Source of the DNA: Paenibacillus marchantiae
Lineage (GTDB): Bacteria > Bacillota > Bacilli > Paenibacillales > Paenibacillaceae
Assembly: GCF_028771845.1 (NCBI RefSeq)
Contig: NZ_CP118270.1
Location: 5,518,001 to 5,582,000 of the forward strand
Length of the DNA: 64,000 nucleotides
Reading direction: 5' to 3'
Of this stretch, positions 18,247-28,490 are shown one piece after another. A program made the translations under genes and the position numbers. Each line of letters begins with the position of its first letter. Positions within the stretch are counted from its first letter, which is position 1. The notes beneath the pieces are model-generated. The model was not told the DNA's origin. It made no database searches and worked only from the letters and a program-made list of their open reading frames with translations.

Positions 18247-19572
18247 TCAATCATGCGCTAAATTCGTTGGGTCTGATGGCACAATATCAATCCCCTTCTC
18301 TAACCCCTTAATGGATTTAAGTTGAGAAGTGATGACTGCAATAACGATAACAAACACCCCTGCAATAATAAACAACAACGCAATGCCTCTTCCCGGACCA
18401 ACGCCGATATATGATCCTACGGTCGAAGCTAGTGCTCCACCTTCCACCAAAAGCGGGTTGAAGACACGGTCTGCCAAAAAACCTGCGAGACTATAGGATA
18501 CAATAAAACCCAATTGCGATAATATGCCGATGATTCCCCACACCCTGCCTTGCTTCTCGTTGGATATGTTATTACGCACTAATACATCTGCACTCATATT
18601 GACAAAAGGCAGGGAGGCCAAAAACAGGAAACCTGCAAAAATAATGATAAAAATATTGGTGGAAAATCCCAAGAGGGAGAATGATATTCCGGACATAACC
18701 AGACCCAGAACAAGTATTTTTGAATATTTTTTACTCATGGTGAACATGCCAATGCACAGGCTGCTAATCAGCATACCGATCGCGCTCACAGATAGAAACG
18801 TGCCAAGCATCCTTGAATCCGAAAATGATAAGATCATAGGACCAATGAGTGTCTCAAGAAATCCAAGATAAAACGTGATGATTGAAATAATAATGACGAG
18901 CAGAAGCACGCCTTTATTCGTCGTGACTTCAATCCAGCCTTCGTTAAGCTCAGCAAGCCAAGGCTTCCTCTCATCCTCGCTTCGCGCTGCTTTAATGCTT
19001 TTCCGGATGGCAAGCACCGCTAGAATGGCAACCAGATACGTCAACATATTAATGACCAGAATGACTTCAATGGTTGTTATACTGAGCAGAATTCCCGCTA
19101 GAATGGGCGAAAATAGAAACTTGGATGATTCGGCGAGCTGCATCAGCCCGCTGCCCTTTGAATATTGATCTTTATCGAGTAAATCGGTGGCTGAAGCCTT
19201 ATAGGCTGGACTTTGAATAGCCGAGAACACGGAACTGAAAGTGACGCCAACATAGAGATACCATAGTTCAATATTTCCGATCAGGATCATGATCCAGATA
19301 AAAACGAGACCACCGGCAGAACCAAGATCACCGATGACCATCATCATGCGCCGGTCAAAACGATCTGCAAGGACTCCACCTATAGGACGCAACAAGATAT
19401 TAGGCAAAAAGGTAAACAGTGTAATCAGCGCAACAGCTGTCGCCATATGGGTTTTCTCAAATGCGTACACTCCAAGGGAGAATGCCGTCATTCCGATCCC
19501 CATTGTAGATATGAGCTGTCCGAACCATACCATCAGAAATTTGCCAAATGACTTGTTCTCCATCTGTTTCAT
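18247..19572 (-). CDS. MFS transporter
   Basis: This 441-residue protein has about twelve membrane segments and the MFS motif RPIGGVLADRFDRR in the loop after segment 2. It resembles the multidrug/macrolide exporter branch. The start has GAGGGG upstream. It lies 28 bases after an ABC ATPase gene, and the three genes (permease, ATPase, MFS) probably form one operon. The substrate is unknown. Confidence 0.9.
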   Translation of the reverse strand: MKQMENKSFGKFLMVWFGQLISTMGIGMTAFSLGVYAFEKTHMATAVALITLFTFLPNILLRPIGGVLADRFDRRMMMVIGDLGSAGGLVFIWIMILIGNIELWYLYVGVTFSSVFSAIQSPAYKASATDLLDKDQYSKGSGLMQLAESSKFLFSPILAGILLSITTIEVILVINMLTYLVAILAVLAIRKSIKAARSEDERKPWLAELNEGWIEVTTNKGVLLLVIIISIITFYLGFLETLIGPMILSFSDSRMLGTFLSVSAIGMLISSLCIGMFTMSKKYSKILVLGLVMSGISFSLLGFSTNIFIIIFAGFLFLASLPFVNMSADVLVRNNISNEKQGRVWGIIGILSQLGFIVSYSLAGFLADRVFNPLLVEGGALASTVGSYIGVGPGRGIALLFIIAGVFVIVIAVITSQLKSIKGLEKGIDIVPSDPTNLAHD

Positions 19573-19600
19573 TGGATAAACCCCTCTCCAATTAACCGTG

Positions 19601-20365
19601 TTAGAACCCGTGATCCGTTAGCCATTTACCTAAGCTACTCTCTCTCGCTTTAAGGTCATGCTGTTTGTTAAACTTGCCCATGTTACGATCTGCCACCAGT
19701 TTGCCGTCCATCATGAATAAAACCCGTTCAGATCGAGCTGCGACTTTGACATCATGGGTAACGATTAATATCGTTGTTCCAGAAGCATTAATGTCTCCAA
19801 GAATATCCATGATTTCATTGGTTGAACGTGAATTCAGTGCTCCCGTGGGTTCGTCGCCAAACAGAATATCAGGCTGATTGATCAACGCCCTACAGATAGC
19901 AATCCGTTGCAATTGCCCACCCGATGCCTGAGTGATATTGTGGTTGGCCAGTTCATTAATCCCCATTTTTTTCATCAAATTGAGTGCTCGTGTATTAATG
20001 GAATCTCTACTGCTTTTTTTGGCCAGATAAGCAGACAGAATGATATTATCGAGTAGATTCAGATTTTTCAACAGATGGATGTTCTGAAATATAAATCCCA
20101 TCTTGTTCAAGCGAAGCTGTGCCAATTCTTTTTCCGAGAAATCCGAAATTATCTTGCCAGCAAAATAAACACTCCCGCTACTTACCTGATCCATGCCGCT
20201 GACATTGTATAGCAAGGTTGATTTTCCTGATCCCGACGGACCCATAATCGAGACAAATTCGCCCTTCTTCAATTGAAAATTAATATCCTTCAAAATAGGA
20301 TGCTTCTCACGCTCACCAGTACTGTACGATTTGTTCACGTTTTTGGCTTCCAGGATTATAGCCAT
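19601..20365 (-). CDS. ABC transporter ATP-binding protein
   Basis: This 254-residue ATPase energises the adjacent FtsX-like permease. It has Walker A GPSGSGKST (about 42-50), the signature ASGGQLQR, Walker B ILFGDEPTGALNS and the H-loop THD. It belongs to the MacB/LolD-like exporter class that pairs with FtsX-type permeases. It starts 10 bases after the permease gene ends. Confidence 0.95.
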   Translation of the reverse strand: MAIILEAKNVNKSYSTGEREKHPILKDINFQLKKGEFVSIMGPSGSGKSTLLYNVSGMDQVSSGSVYFAGKIISDFSEKELAQLRLNKMGFIFQNIHLLKNLNLLDNIILSAYLAKKSSRDSINTRALNLMKKMGINELANHNITQASGGQLQRIAICRALINQPDILFGDEPTGALNSRSTNEIMDILGDINASGTTILIVTHDVKVAARSERVLFMMDGKLVADRNMGKFNKQHDLKARESSLGKWLTDHGF

Positions 20366-20375
20366 GGTTGTCCCC

Positions 20376-22712
20376 CTATTCGATAATCATTTTGGAAATG
20401 CTGGATTCTTTGATGGATTGAATACTGATTAGAGCGGTACAGATAATCGTTGCAGCCAGCAGGAGCGGACAAAGTAAGTACGCCTGTAGCGGGTCAATGA
20501 CAAAAACGATATTGGACGCTCCGAAAGAAGCCATTATTGCACTGATCAACCACTCGCCTGCAGTATTCGATAGCACGGTTCCTACAAGGACGCCAACACC
20601 CAAGACAATAAGGGACATTGATACATATTTGAATTTAATTGTGGAGATGGCAAATCCCAAACTTCTGAAAATTGCGATATCACCGCTGTCCTTTGCGACA
20701 AGCATTTTCAGGAATAATGATGTGATCAGGATCGTAACCAATACTGCTATAACAAGCGCCAACACCGTAACCAGCTTAAGCTGATGAATCGTTCCTCCAA
20801 GTGTTTGATCTAAGTAGCCTTTTAAATCGGTCACCTTTGCAGGTGAGAACGCTTGCTCATATTCCGCAATTTTATCTGAAATCTTACTACCGTCATCTTT
20901 CAAATCCAAACTTACGACATACCAGAGCACACGATCCTTGTTATAGGGCAGCCGTGCTTTGGCAGTCTTTCCACCATTGGTCACATCCTGATATACACCA
21001 CTGACGGTCATTGTTTTTTCCTGTCCATTTACGATCAGTACCAAGGAATCTCCTGTCTTCTTCTCCATGTCTTTACTGTTCGCATCAGACAAAGCAATTT
21101 CATTTTCATTTTTCGGTGCTGCGCCATTCACGTAAGACAAAGGAAAAACGTCAAAGTCACCTGTCTCTACGCTTAAATGATCATAGCTACCTTCACTGTT
21201 AAACACTTTGAATTGGCTTGTGACAAGGGGTGAGTATCGAAGTACGTTCTTATCCTTTTGAACATAATCAATTAATTCAGCGTAACGCTGTTCGATATCT
21301 TCAGAATGCCTCAGATCAATACGCATATCGCTTTGACCTACACCCATGTAAGAAATGAAGCTAGGAGCTTGTAACGTATGGAGGAAATTTATAGGTACGA
21401 TCATAATAAATGAACTTATAATAAACACAAACAACAGCAAACGGAACATTTTAATTCGTTGGATGACTTCTTTTAAGCTCAGAAAAACCGGAACTGATAA
21501 CCACCGATTTTGGGACAAATTTAGTCTGTTTTGACTTATTCTCGTCTCACCCATACTGCCCGAACGTAATGCCTCAACAGCTGAAATGTGATTAAAACGC
21601 CGAAGCACACGGTTGCAGAAAAATACAACGATGGCAAATATGAAGACAGCCGCAAACAATGTTATGCCGTAGTGCAACCATGTCTTGGGAGCTGCCCCCA
21701 TGTAGAGCAACATATTGGACATGAACAAACGGTTAACCCATAGTGATGCTAGAAATCCTAGGATAGAGCCCAATCCTGCCATAACAACATATTTACTCAA
21801 GTAGAGTTTCTTAATATTATGCTCGGATATGCCGATAGCTTTCATGACGCTAATCTCTCGATAATCTTCTTCAATAGTTGCGAGCATAGTGAAACGAATG
21901 CAGAGTAAAGCGATCACAATCAAGATCAAACTGACCAGAATGACTATAGCTGCGACTACCCCATCCGTCAACGCATTCAACAACTGAAACAGATTGTAGT
22001 TCACAATAGGACCAGCGTTCGGCAAACTCGTATTTTGATAGGCTTGGGTAAAGTCGCTAATCATCTTGGAATCTCTAAGTCGAAATTCAATCAGATACTC
22101 CGACTCTCCCGTATTTTGTTTCAAGGTTTGGAATTCACTCTGACTGATGACAAAACGTTTGGAGTGAATGATCGATGGATTCATTTGAGCATCACGTACA
22201 AATTCCACAATCTTGTATGTTCTGCTGAAAGAACCGTCTTTAATATGAATACGGTCACCAATGCTCAATTTCTTCTGCTGCAAGTAGTAAACGGGAACCG
22301 CGATTTCTCCATCATTCACCTGCACAATCTCACTATCCAGATTCAGCAGAAAATCAAAATCCTGATTTTGTACAACAAAATCAAGATCCATGATACTGTT
22401 TTTCTCGGCCTCCGCTCCAAAAAACAAATGAGAACCGTCAATGTTAATCATTTCTACGATCTGGTGTTTATCTACCATTTCATTTGTCTGTGCCCATGTA
22501 TTCACCTTCATTATATCCAGTTTACCTGCATGCATTTGCACAACATGAGGCGTCTTGGATTCTGTAAATAAATAGTGAATTGAATTGGTTAACTCCATAA
22601 TCATTCGTGTACCTGAAGAAACAAGTAAAGCCGCTAGTAAAATAAAAACAAATAGAGCGATGTTGATTCCTTTTTTCCTAAAAAGATCATTTCTCAACAT
22701 ACGTAATAGCAT
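20376..22712 (-). CDS. FtsX-like ABC transporter permease
   Basis: About 778 residues with an N-terminal membrane segment, a long extracytoplasmic region, a cluster of three segments near residues 255-375, a second long extracytoplasmic region, and three C-terminal segments. This is the duplicated FtsX/MacB-type layout. I start it at 22712 (MLLRMLRNDL), since AAAGGAG lies about 12 bases upstream, inside the longer frame. It should pair with the ATPase immediately downstream. The substrate is not known; peptide or lipid export is typical of the family. Confidence 0.88.
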   Translation of the reverse strand: MLLRMLRNDLFRKKGINIALFVFILLAALLVSSGTRMIMELTNSIHYLFTESKTPHVVQMHAGKLDIMKVNTWAQTNEMVDKHQIVEMINIDGSHLFFGAEAEKNSIMDLDFVVQNQDFDFLLNLDSEIVQVNDGEIAVPVYYLQQKKLSIGDRIHIKDGSFSRTYKIVEFVRDAQMNPSIIHSKRFVISQSEFQTLKQNTGESEYLIEFRLRDSKMISDFTQAYQNTSLPNAGPIVNYNLFQLLNALTDGVVAAIVILVSLILIVIALLCIRFTMLATIEEDYREISVMKAIGISEHNIKKLYLSKYVVMAGLGSILGFLASLWVNRLFMSNMLLYMGAAPKTWLHYGITLFAAVFIFAIVVFFCNRVLRRFNHISAVEALRSGSMGETRISQNRLNLSQNRWLSVPVFLSLKEVIQRIKMFRLLLFVFIISSFIMIVPINFLHTLQAPSFISYMGVGQSDMRIDLRHSEDIEQRYAELIDYVQKDKNVLRYSPLVTSQFKVFNSEGSYDHLSVETGDFDVFPLSYVNGAAPKNENEIALSDANSKDMEKKTGDSLVLIVNGQEKTMTVSGVYQDVTNGGKTAKARLPYNKDRVLWYVVSLDLKDDGSKISDKIAEYEQAFSPAKVTDLKGYLDQTLGGTIHQLKLVTVLALVIAVLVTILITSLFLKMLVAKDSGDIAIFRSLGFAISTIKFKYVSMSLIVLGVGVLVGTVLSNTAGEWLISAIMASFGASNIVFVIDPLQAYLLCPLLLAATIICTALISIQSIKESSISKMIIE

Positions 22713-23039
22713 GAATAACACTAGCTCCTTTGTATGGAACACTACTTTGGAATAATCAGGTACACTTTATGTAATTAATTTTTGCCGATATGTCCAACCC
22801 TACAGACCAAAGCTCATGTTCCTCTTTTCCTGTAAAATAACCCCATTTATTATGTGACCCGATTGTATCAATAAATATGAACAACTGAATCAGTCTGCGG
22901 TCCAGTTCTTACTAATCCCTGAGTCTGAGTGAGGTGGATGAATTGAGAACTTATTTATTCCTATGCTATGATAATGATTCAAACCTTTTTCTAATGAATA
23001 CTCAATTTATGGGGTAAGTCCCAAATAAGAAAGGACACT
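22713..23039. other. Intergenic region between exporter operon and serine hydrolase
   Basis: This gap holds the divergent promoters. A 24-codon frame (TTG at 22943 to TAA at 23017) has GAGGTG upstream on the plus strand and could be a small peptide, but nothing else supports it. A GATAATGATTC stretch near 22970 is only a partial Fur-like half-site. No other feature is clear. Confidence 0.35.
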
Positions 23040-24014
23040 ATGAATCCTTCATCCATACCATCCATGTTGCATCAAATCATCCCGCCGCTGGATCTGCGCA
23101 GTTGCTTAGTCAGCGTACGTGGTGAAATCATTTACGAACACTACCGTAATCAAGAAGCAGCTACCCATATTGCAAAAATCAATTCCTGCACCAAAAGTGT
23201 GTTGTCCGCGCTCATCTGTATTGCTATGGATCAAGGGGTGCTGCCTGAGGCTGACACGCCGATCTCCACCTTTTTCCCACAGCTGGTATCAGACTCTGAC
23301 CCCCGCAAACCTGAAATAACGTTAGAGCAGTTATTAACCATGACAGCCGGATTCAACTGGGACGAATTCGGAGGACAGAATTCATTTCCGCGTATGACGC
23401 GTACGGATTACTGGGTGAAGTTTGCGTTGGAGCAACACTTAAGTCATGTGCCAGGTACATATATGGAATACAATTCAGGGGTATCGCAGATATTGTCTGC
23501 CATCCTCATGCAAAGTACAGGTATGTCCGTAGCTGGGTTCGCGGAACGTTACTTATTTGGCCCGTTGGGGATTCAACAGTATGAATGGGAAAGTGACCCA
23601 CAAGGTGTACATACCGGGGGGTTCGGTTTAAAAATGTTGCCGCAAGATTTACTAAAATTCGGACAACTGTTTTTGCAACAAGGCATGTGGAACGGGCAGT
23701 CGCTGATTTCGAGTGATCTTGTTAGCCGCTCTACAAAACCTGCCATTTCGGTTACTCCACCCAATCATGGTAGTTACGCTTGGCATTGGTGGGTAGATGC
23801 TTATACCAACGAAACTTCGGAAGCTAAGGTTGCGGAACAGCCCACTTCCATACTCCACTATTATTACGCCCGTGGATTTGGTGGTCAATTTGTATATATC
23901 GTCCCGTCCCTGGAACTCGTTGCCGTGCTCACCAATGACAAACGAAAGAAGGAAAAACCTCCACTGGATGTGTTCCCCAAGCGGATTGCTCCTGAACTGT
24001 TAAAATGCTTGTAG
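23040..24014 (+). CDS. Serine hydrolase, class C beta-lactamase/penicillin-binding family
   Basis: This 324-residue protein has the SxxK motif SCTK (residues 49-52, the serine being the nucleophile), a YNS motif near residue 142 and an HxG-type region near residue 290. It would hydrolyse an ester or amide, but no signal peptide is seen, so it is probably an intracellular esterase or peptidase-like enzyme and not a secreted beta-lactamase. AAGGA precedes the ATG. Lone gene. Confidence 0.85.
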   Translation: MNPSSIPSMLHQIIPPLDLRSCLVSVRGEIIYEHYRNQEAATHIAKINSCTKSVLSALICIAMDQGVLPEADTPISTFFPQLVSDSDPRKPEITLEQLLTMTAGFNWDEFGGQNSFPRMTRTDYWVKFALEQHLSHVPGTYMEYNSGVSQILSAILMQSTGMSVAGFAERYLFGPLGIQQYEWESDPQGVHTGGFGLKMLPQDLLKFGQLFLQQGMWNGQSLISSDLVSRSTKPAISVTPPNHGSYAWHWWVDAYTNETSEAKVAEQPTSILHYYYARGFGGQFVYIVPSLELVAVLTNDKRKKEKPPLDVFPKRIAPELLKCL

Positions 24015-24040
24015 CTTTCTTCGTTTTCATTTAATGGGTA

Positions 24041-24095
24041 ATAAATAACCCCCAACCGTTAGGGAGTTTTCCCGAATAGTTGAGGGTTATTTATT
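24041..24095. terminator. Bidirectional terminator
   Basis: AAATAACCCCCAAC and GTTGAGGGTTATTT arms lie between the convergent serine hydrolase and DUF1361 genes. Confidence 0.8.
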
Positions 24096-24131
24096 ACGGC
24101 TTTATTAGAACTAGACATGCCAGGCTCTCGA

Positions 24132-24863
24132 TTATCGCAAGCCTTGCAGTTCAGCCTCTGAACTTCCTACCTCCGTCTTTCTATCACGGTAAGATCTGGT
24201 ATTAATTAGATAGTATAACGTTGCGTAGATCGTAAGAATAAACGTGCCAAAGAACATACAGAAAGCCAGCGATGGACGACTTACACTCTCATGCATAAGT
24301 TCAACCAGCGTCTCTCGATTGGTTAACGCATCCCAGCTGTTCAAGCGATATACACGTCCCAGCAGAACACCGTAACTCCCCAGTGCACAACCCGCTAGCA
24401 CAAATATCCATGAAAACCATCGTCCCAGTTTGTGATGGATCACTTCCTGAAGCTGATACATCGAAAGAAATCCGAGCAATAAACCCGTCCAAACGAACAT
24501 CAAAACCACAATTAAGTCATACCAGTACTTGTAGTCCAATCCATTGCCTCCGCCATAATAGCGGGAACTGCGTGCCGTCAGGTGGACAAGATCCGTTACA
24601 ATGTAGGAAGAGTTCGGGAAGAACAATAGCCAGAGCAGTCCGCTTGCAACGACAAACCATGTTGCCCCTTTCCATTTAACATGGCTAAAGCCATAGGCCA
24701 CATATGAAAACACAAAAGGAATCCAGCCCAAAAACAGATTCCAGATAAGGAAGCGAAAATAGCGCTGATCCAGCCAATCCGCAGCTGCGTAATACAAACC
24801 TAGAGTCACCACTGTGACCACACTAAGGAAAATAAATACTTTGATATAATTCAGTTTTCTCAA
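24132..24863 (-). CDS. DUF1361 membrane protein
   Basis: This 243-residue protein has six to seven membrane segments and the conserved segment FFPNSSYIVTDLVHL typical of DUF1361. Function is unknown. The TTG start has AGGT about eight bases upstream. It follows a small soluble protein gene by 34 bases, and the two may be co-transcribed. Confidence 0.85.
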   Translation of the reverse strand: MRKLNYIKVFIFLSVVTVVTLGLYYAAADWLDQRYFRFLIWNLFLGWIPFVFSYVAYGFSHVKWKGATWFVVASGLLWLLFFPNSSYIVTDLVHLTARSSRYYGGGNGLDYKYWYDLIVVLMFVWTGLLLGFLSMYQLQEVIHHKLGRWFSWIFVLAGCALGSYGVLLGRVYRLNSWDALTNRETLVELMHESVSRPSLAFCMFFGTFILTIYATLYYLINTRSYRDRKTEVGSSEAELQGLR

Positions 24864-24897
24864 TGATATTTACCTCACTTGATCCAATGAAATACAT

Positions 24898-25431
24898 TCA
24901 GTTCCGAAAATAACGGATAATCTCTTCCTTGTTCTTTTCCACACGCAGATTCAGTCCACGTTTATCCTTTAACCCATATTGCTGTAGTTCATGTCCCGGA
25001 TCAAGCACCAACGGTTTTGTTACTACATCCTCCAACAAGTTCATTGTCAGTTGATAGGCTTCACGCAGCTTATCCACCGGAATAATCGATTCATATCGCT
25101 TGATCAACTCAATCAGACGTTCCGCATACACTAGACGCACCATACTGTCCGCACTCGTCAGTTGTCTTGATGCGAATGCTGTGACTGCGGCAATAATCAG
25201 CGGATTTGCATGATATCTGGCAATCGACGTAAGCTCATCAACCGCGTCCCAGTTCATGATGGATAATTCAGAGGTTAACTGACCTATTCTTTCTTCCATC
25301 CATGTCTGCTCCAGCTCTTGCGGCACATCCCATTGTTTATATTCTGCATAAACACCACCACGATGCATCTGAACAGCGCTCCCATAATGTTTAACGAATA
25401 ACGCTTTGGGAACACTCCAATCGGTTTCCAT
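24898..25431 (-). CDS. Hypothetical soluble protein
   Basis: About 177 residues, mostly helical, with no signal peptide and no recognised domain. The start is uncertain: METDWSVP at 25431 follows a G-rich stretch, while a GTG 15 codons earlier has no ribosome site. It lies just upstream of the DUF1361 gene on the same strand and divergent from the spore coat gene. Confidence 0.6.
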   Translation of the reverse strand: METDWSVPKALFVKHYGSAVQMHRGGVYAEYKQWDVPQELEQTWMEERIGQLTSELSIMNWDAVDELTSIARYHANPLIIAAVTAFASRQLTSADSMVRLVYAERLIELIKRYESIIPVDKLREAYQLTMNLLEDVVTKPLVLDPGHELQQYGLKDKRGLNLRVEKNKEEIIRYFRN

Positions 25432-25547
25432 CCAACCACCACCATACCTGTCTCTATTTTCGCTTATAACCAGCACACATTACATAAATTTACTGTTGAA
25501 GACCATACTAGGATCATACCATTTCCCAAAGGAGAATCAAATTCACA

Positions 25548-26207
25548 ATGAATCCAAATTCAATGCAGCCTCCAGACCGAATACAACCAGCTAACAACAC
25601 AAATTCAGACTTCACACCCCACTTGAACCATGGCGGGCATGAAATGTTCGATATGCATGAAATTCTGTCAGGAGCCATCAACGTATTGGATCAATACATG
25701 ATCTTCAGGACGTTTGTACAAGATACTGAACTTCTTCATATTCTTGATCGTCAATACAACTTCATGTTATCCCAATATAATCTGACTGCAGAATGTTTCT
25801 CAACCGGGCACAAGCCTCATCACGAGACTGCAACCTACATGATTCCGAACATCGTGCAACCTGTGTATGGCCTCAAGCCGTCCGCTCCGAAAAAGCCAAA
25901 TCAATCCCTTTCGGATGTCAAAGATGCAGGCATCAGCGGTCATATGCTGGGATTAATCAAGTCTCACGCCTCTTTGCTGGCTATGTCTGCACCTGAAATT
26001 ACGAATGGCGCCGTACGCCGGGTCATCGCTTCGCAGGTTCAACAGTTTATCGAGATGGCTTACGAAATTTTCACGTATCAAAATCAACATGCCTACTATC
26101 AAGTGCCTCAACTCAGTACAAATGATACCACACAGATGCTTCAGGCCTACGTTCCAGCAAACGGCACACCTCAGATGCCAATCAACAATAAACCACCTCT
26201 CCATTAA
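25548..26207 (+). CDS. CotF-family spore coat protein
   Basis: This 219-residue protein has the CotF-like core (about residues 30-165): a helix with ILSGAINVLDQYMIFRTFVQD, then DRQYNFMLSQYNLT, then a second helical part ending in RVIASQVQQFIEMAYEIFTYQNQH. The N- and C-terminal tails are rich in N, P and Q. It is expected in the coat of developing spores. AAGGAG lies 12 bases upstream of ATG. A strong terminator follows. Confidence 0.85.
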   Translation: MNPNSMQPPDRIQPANNTNSDFTPHLNHGGHEMFDMHEILSGAINVLDQYMIFRTFVQDTELLHILDRQYNFMLSQYNLTAECFSTGHKPHHETATYMIPNIVQPVYGLKPSAPKKPNQSLSDVKDAGISGHMLGLIKSHASLLAMSAPEITNGAVRRVIASQVQQFIEMAYEIFTYQNQHAYYQVPQLSTNDTTQMLQAYVPANGTPQMPINNKPPLH

Positions 26208-26227
26208 TTTAAAATAAGCTTAATCAA

Positions 26228-26280
26228 CAAAGAACAGTATCTTCAACCCACTCAAGGTTGAAAGATGCTGTTCTTTGTTA
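26228..26280. terminator. Terminator after cotF-like gene
   Basis: AAAGAACAG...CAACC and GGTTG...CTGTTCTTT form a long stem-loop with T-rich flank. Confidence 0.85.
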
Positions 26281-26423
26281 TTTCCAGAATCAACTAATGT
26301 TTGCAGCATGTCTTGAATAACACATTTTATTTTAAAAGAATTCTCCCTTGATTCGATTACCAGAAACTGGTTTAATCAGAATGTGGTCACAATTACTCAT
26401 TATGTAACATGGGAGGTTTTTGA

Positions 26424-27380
26424 ATGCGATTGAATCCATCGATTAAACTTGGTTTTCTAGCCATTACATTAAGCTTTACGGCCATCTTTGCAACTCTGAT
26501 AACATCCCAAACTACATTGGCTGCACCTGTCCCAGCTTCCAAAGCGGTATATCATCAATTTCAAATGTATTCAAAAAATGCAGTGAAATCCACGCCCAGC
26601 CTGGTTCAGGCACGTAAATATCTATTGAATCATATCGATGAAGTCGGACCTTGGCAGGCTACCTTGATGACCCTTCAACTGGAGAATTTGCAAAAGATCA
26701 GACTGGCTGACTTGGATCAAAAAATGTATACGGAACTGTTTCAAAGCGTTCTCTATGAAGCCCATTCCAACATAGGTTATGAACAAAGGCTTACATATAG
26801 CAGTCTGCTCAAAGTGATTAAAGATCCGTCCGTTCGCAAGCTCTTGCAGGAAGCTTCCGATCTGGGATTCAAACTGGAAACTAGTGAAGGTCTATACTAT
26901 CCCATCCTCAATTATGAGATGTACAAAAAGTTTCAGCCCTACGTGAAACCTGACATTGTTGCTTACATTGATATTATGGCTGCGGAATCCAACCAGCCCA
27001 CAACTTCCGATGCGGCCTTTATCATAACCTGGGATGAACTCATCCGGCGTACTCTAGAAAAGGAAGCTTTCCTGAACAACTTCCCAAGCTCTAATCGTAC
27101 GTCAGCAGTTAAAAATTCACTGTACGTTGGTTACCTGTTTTATGGAAGTGATAACTCTCCCGCCTATGACTGGTACACGGAAGAAGAAATTCGTACTATC
27201 GATCCAGAAGTGAAAAAAGCATATGAAAAGGCTGTGGCAAATAGGGAGACTAACACGAAGAGTGTACTTCTGGATACAGTGGAGAAGATTTTGCATCTTC
27301 TCGATAAGAGTAACGACGAACTTACCCCAGAAATCAGAGAGATTACTGACCATGTTGAAAGCCTGTTTGCCAATAATTAA
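26424..27380 (+). CDS. Secreted protein of unknown function
   Basis: This 318-residue protein has a signal peptide (residues 1-34; hydrophobic LGFLAITLSFTAIFATLI, cleavage near TLAAP). The mature part is helical with no recognised domain and no cysteine motif or sortase signal. GGGAGG precedes the ATG. It is a lone gene with its own terminator. Function unknown. Confidence 0.75.
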   Translation: MRLNPSIKLGFLAITLSFTAIFATLITSQTTLAAPVPASKAVYHQFQMYSKNAVKSTPSLVQARKYLLNHIDEVGPWQATLMTLQLENLQKIRLADLDQKMYTELFQSVLYEAHSNIGYEQRLTYSSLLKVIKDPSVRKLLQEASDLGFKLETSEGLYYPILNYEMYKKFQPYVKPDIVAYIDIMAAESNQPTTSDAAFIITWDELIRRTLEKEAFLNNFPSSNRTSAVKNSLYVGYLFYGSDNSPAYDWYTEEEIRTIDPEVKKAYEKAVANRETNTKSVLLDTVEKILHLLDKSNDELTPEIREITDHVESLFANN

Positions 27381-27449
27381 TAAATAATAACCGGTCCAAA
27401 ATGGATGTTGTTAGTTCACAATAAAATTAGCTACAATCTCAAAGCTAAA

Positions 27450-27488
27450 AAGAAGCGGCACTCCTCTTTACAGGATGTGCCGCTTTAA
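27450..27488. terminator. Terminator after secreted protein gene
   Basis: AAGCGGCAC and GTGCCGCTT arms form a GC-rich stem between convergent genes. Confidence 0.8.
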
Positions 27489-27526
27489 CATGCCTTGAGC
27501 CCTTCTTATTCCATTCCAGAAAAGTA

Positions 27527-28453
27527 TTATCTCGATACCGATGTAAGTTTGTCTGGATTCACAACGAGATAGAACCCCTCAATTCGCTCTCCAAGAGAGT
27601 CCAGTTCCAAACACAGAACTTCGGACAACTGTCCGTTTTCCAGTAACACAAGGTGCTGCTCTCCGTTGATAAATGTAGGCACCCACTCTCGTTTTCGCAA
27701 TCGGGTAAGCACCCGGCGAGAGGTCAACAAGGCGAGTACACCCTTACGAACCCTCATCGTTCTCATGACCGTATGCACACGTCCACCGCCATCTGCCGTA
27801 AATACCGGTTGTTCAGCAAGCAGCTCCAGCATCTCGGAGACATCATAATTCAGAAAAGCCGTTGTAAAACGAGCCAGCAATTGCTCTTTTGCAGCATAAT
27901 CTGCAGAACTCTGTTCCATCGGCGGAAGTCTATCGGGAAGCTTGCGTCTCGCCCGGCTAAAGATCTGACGGCAGTTGCTCTCTGATTTGCCCAGCCAATC
28001 CGCTATTTCCGTATATTCATACTGGAATGCCTCACGAAGTACAAAAACGGCGCGCTCCATTGGGGAAAGCTGTTCCAGCATAACCAGATAAGCGTAAGAG
28101 ATCATCTCCTTCTGCTGCACGGTTTCTTCCGGGATGTTACCCATTTTACCGTCACTCATCGGCTCGGGAAGCCATTCTCCAACATAACTTTCCCTTTGAT
28201 TGCGGGCAGAGTTTAGCAGATTCAGACTTCGGTTTACGATTAGTTTAGCAATATAGGACTTGGCATTACGGATATCATCAAGAGACTTGCTCTGAAGCTC
28301 TGCAAAACAATCCTGCACAATATCTTCAGCCTCCACAACACTGCCAAGCATGCGGTAAGCAATGGAAAAGGCATAGGCTTTGTAACGAATATACAATTCA
28401 CCAACTTCCAGAGAAGACACTTCTGGCTCATTGGTGAGGGAATTGAATTTCAT
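27527..28453 (-). CDS. ECF41-type RNA polymerase sigma factor with SnoaL-like C-terminal extension
   Basis: This 308-residue sigma factor has region 2 (about 20-90, with SIAYRMLGSVVEAEDIVQD), region 4 (about 115-170, with RAVFVLREAFQYEYTEIAD), and a C-terminal SnoaL-like extension of about 120 residues. The extension carries the ECF41 hallmarks DGGG (in FTADGGGRV) and NPDKL near the end. In that group the extension controls sigma activity in place of an anti-sigma factor. GGAGG precedes ATG. It follows its presumed target, the CMD-family gene, by 38 bases. Confidence 0.92.
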   Translation of the reverse strand: MKFNSLTNEPEVSSLEVGELYIRYKAYAFSIAYRMLGSVVEAEDIVQDCFAELQSKSLDDIRNAKSYIAKLIVNRSLNLLNSARNQRESYVGEWLPEPMSDGKMGNIPEETVQQKEMISYAYLVMLEQLSPMERAVFVLREAFQYEYTEIADWLGKSESNCRQIFSRARRKLPDRLPPMEQSSADYAAKEQLLARFTTAFLNYDVSEMLELLAEQPVFTADGGGRVHTVMRTMRVRKGVLALLTSRRVLTRLRKREWVPTFINGEQHLVLLENGQLSEVLCLELDSLGERIEGFYLVVNPDKLTSVSR

Positions 28454-28490
28454 GAGAATGGCCTCCTCTGGCAGATGGTAGAATGTTTAC

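Noticed and set aside
22960..22975. GATAATGATTC as a fourth Fur box
   Set aside because: Only one half of the Fur pattern is present; no second half at the right spacing.
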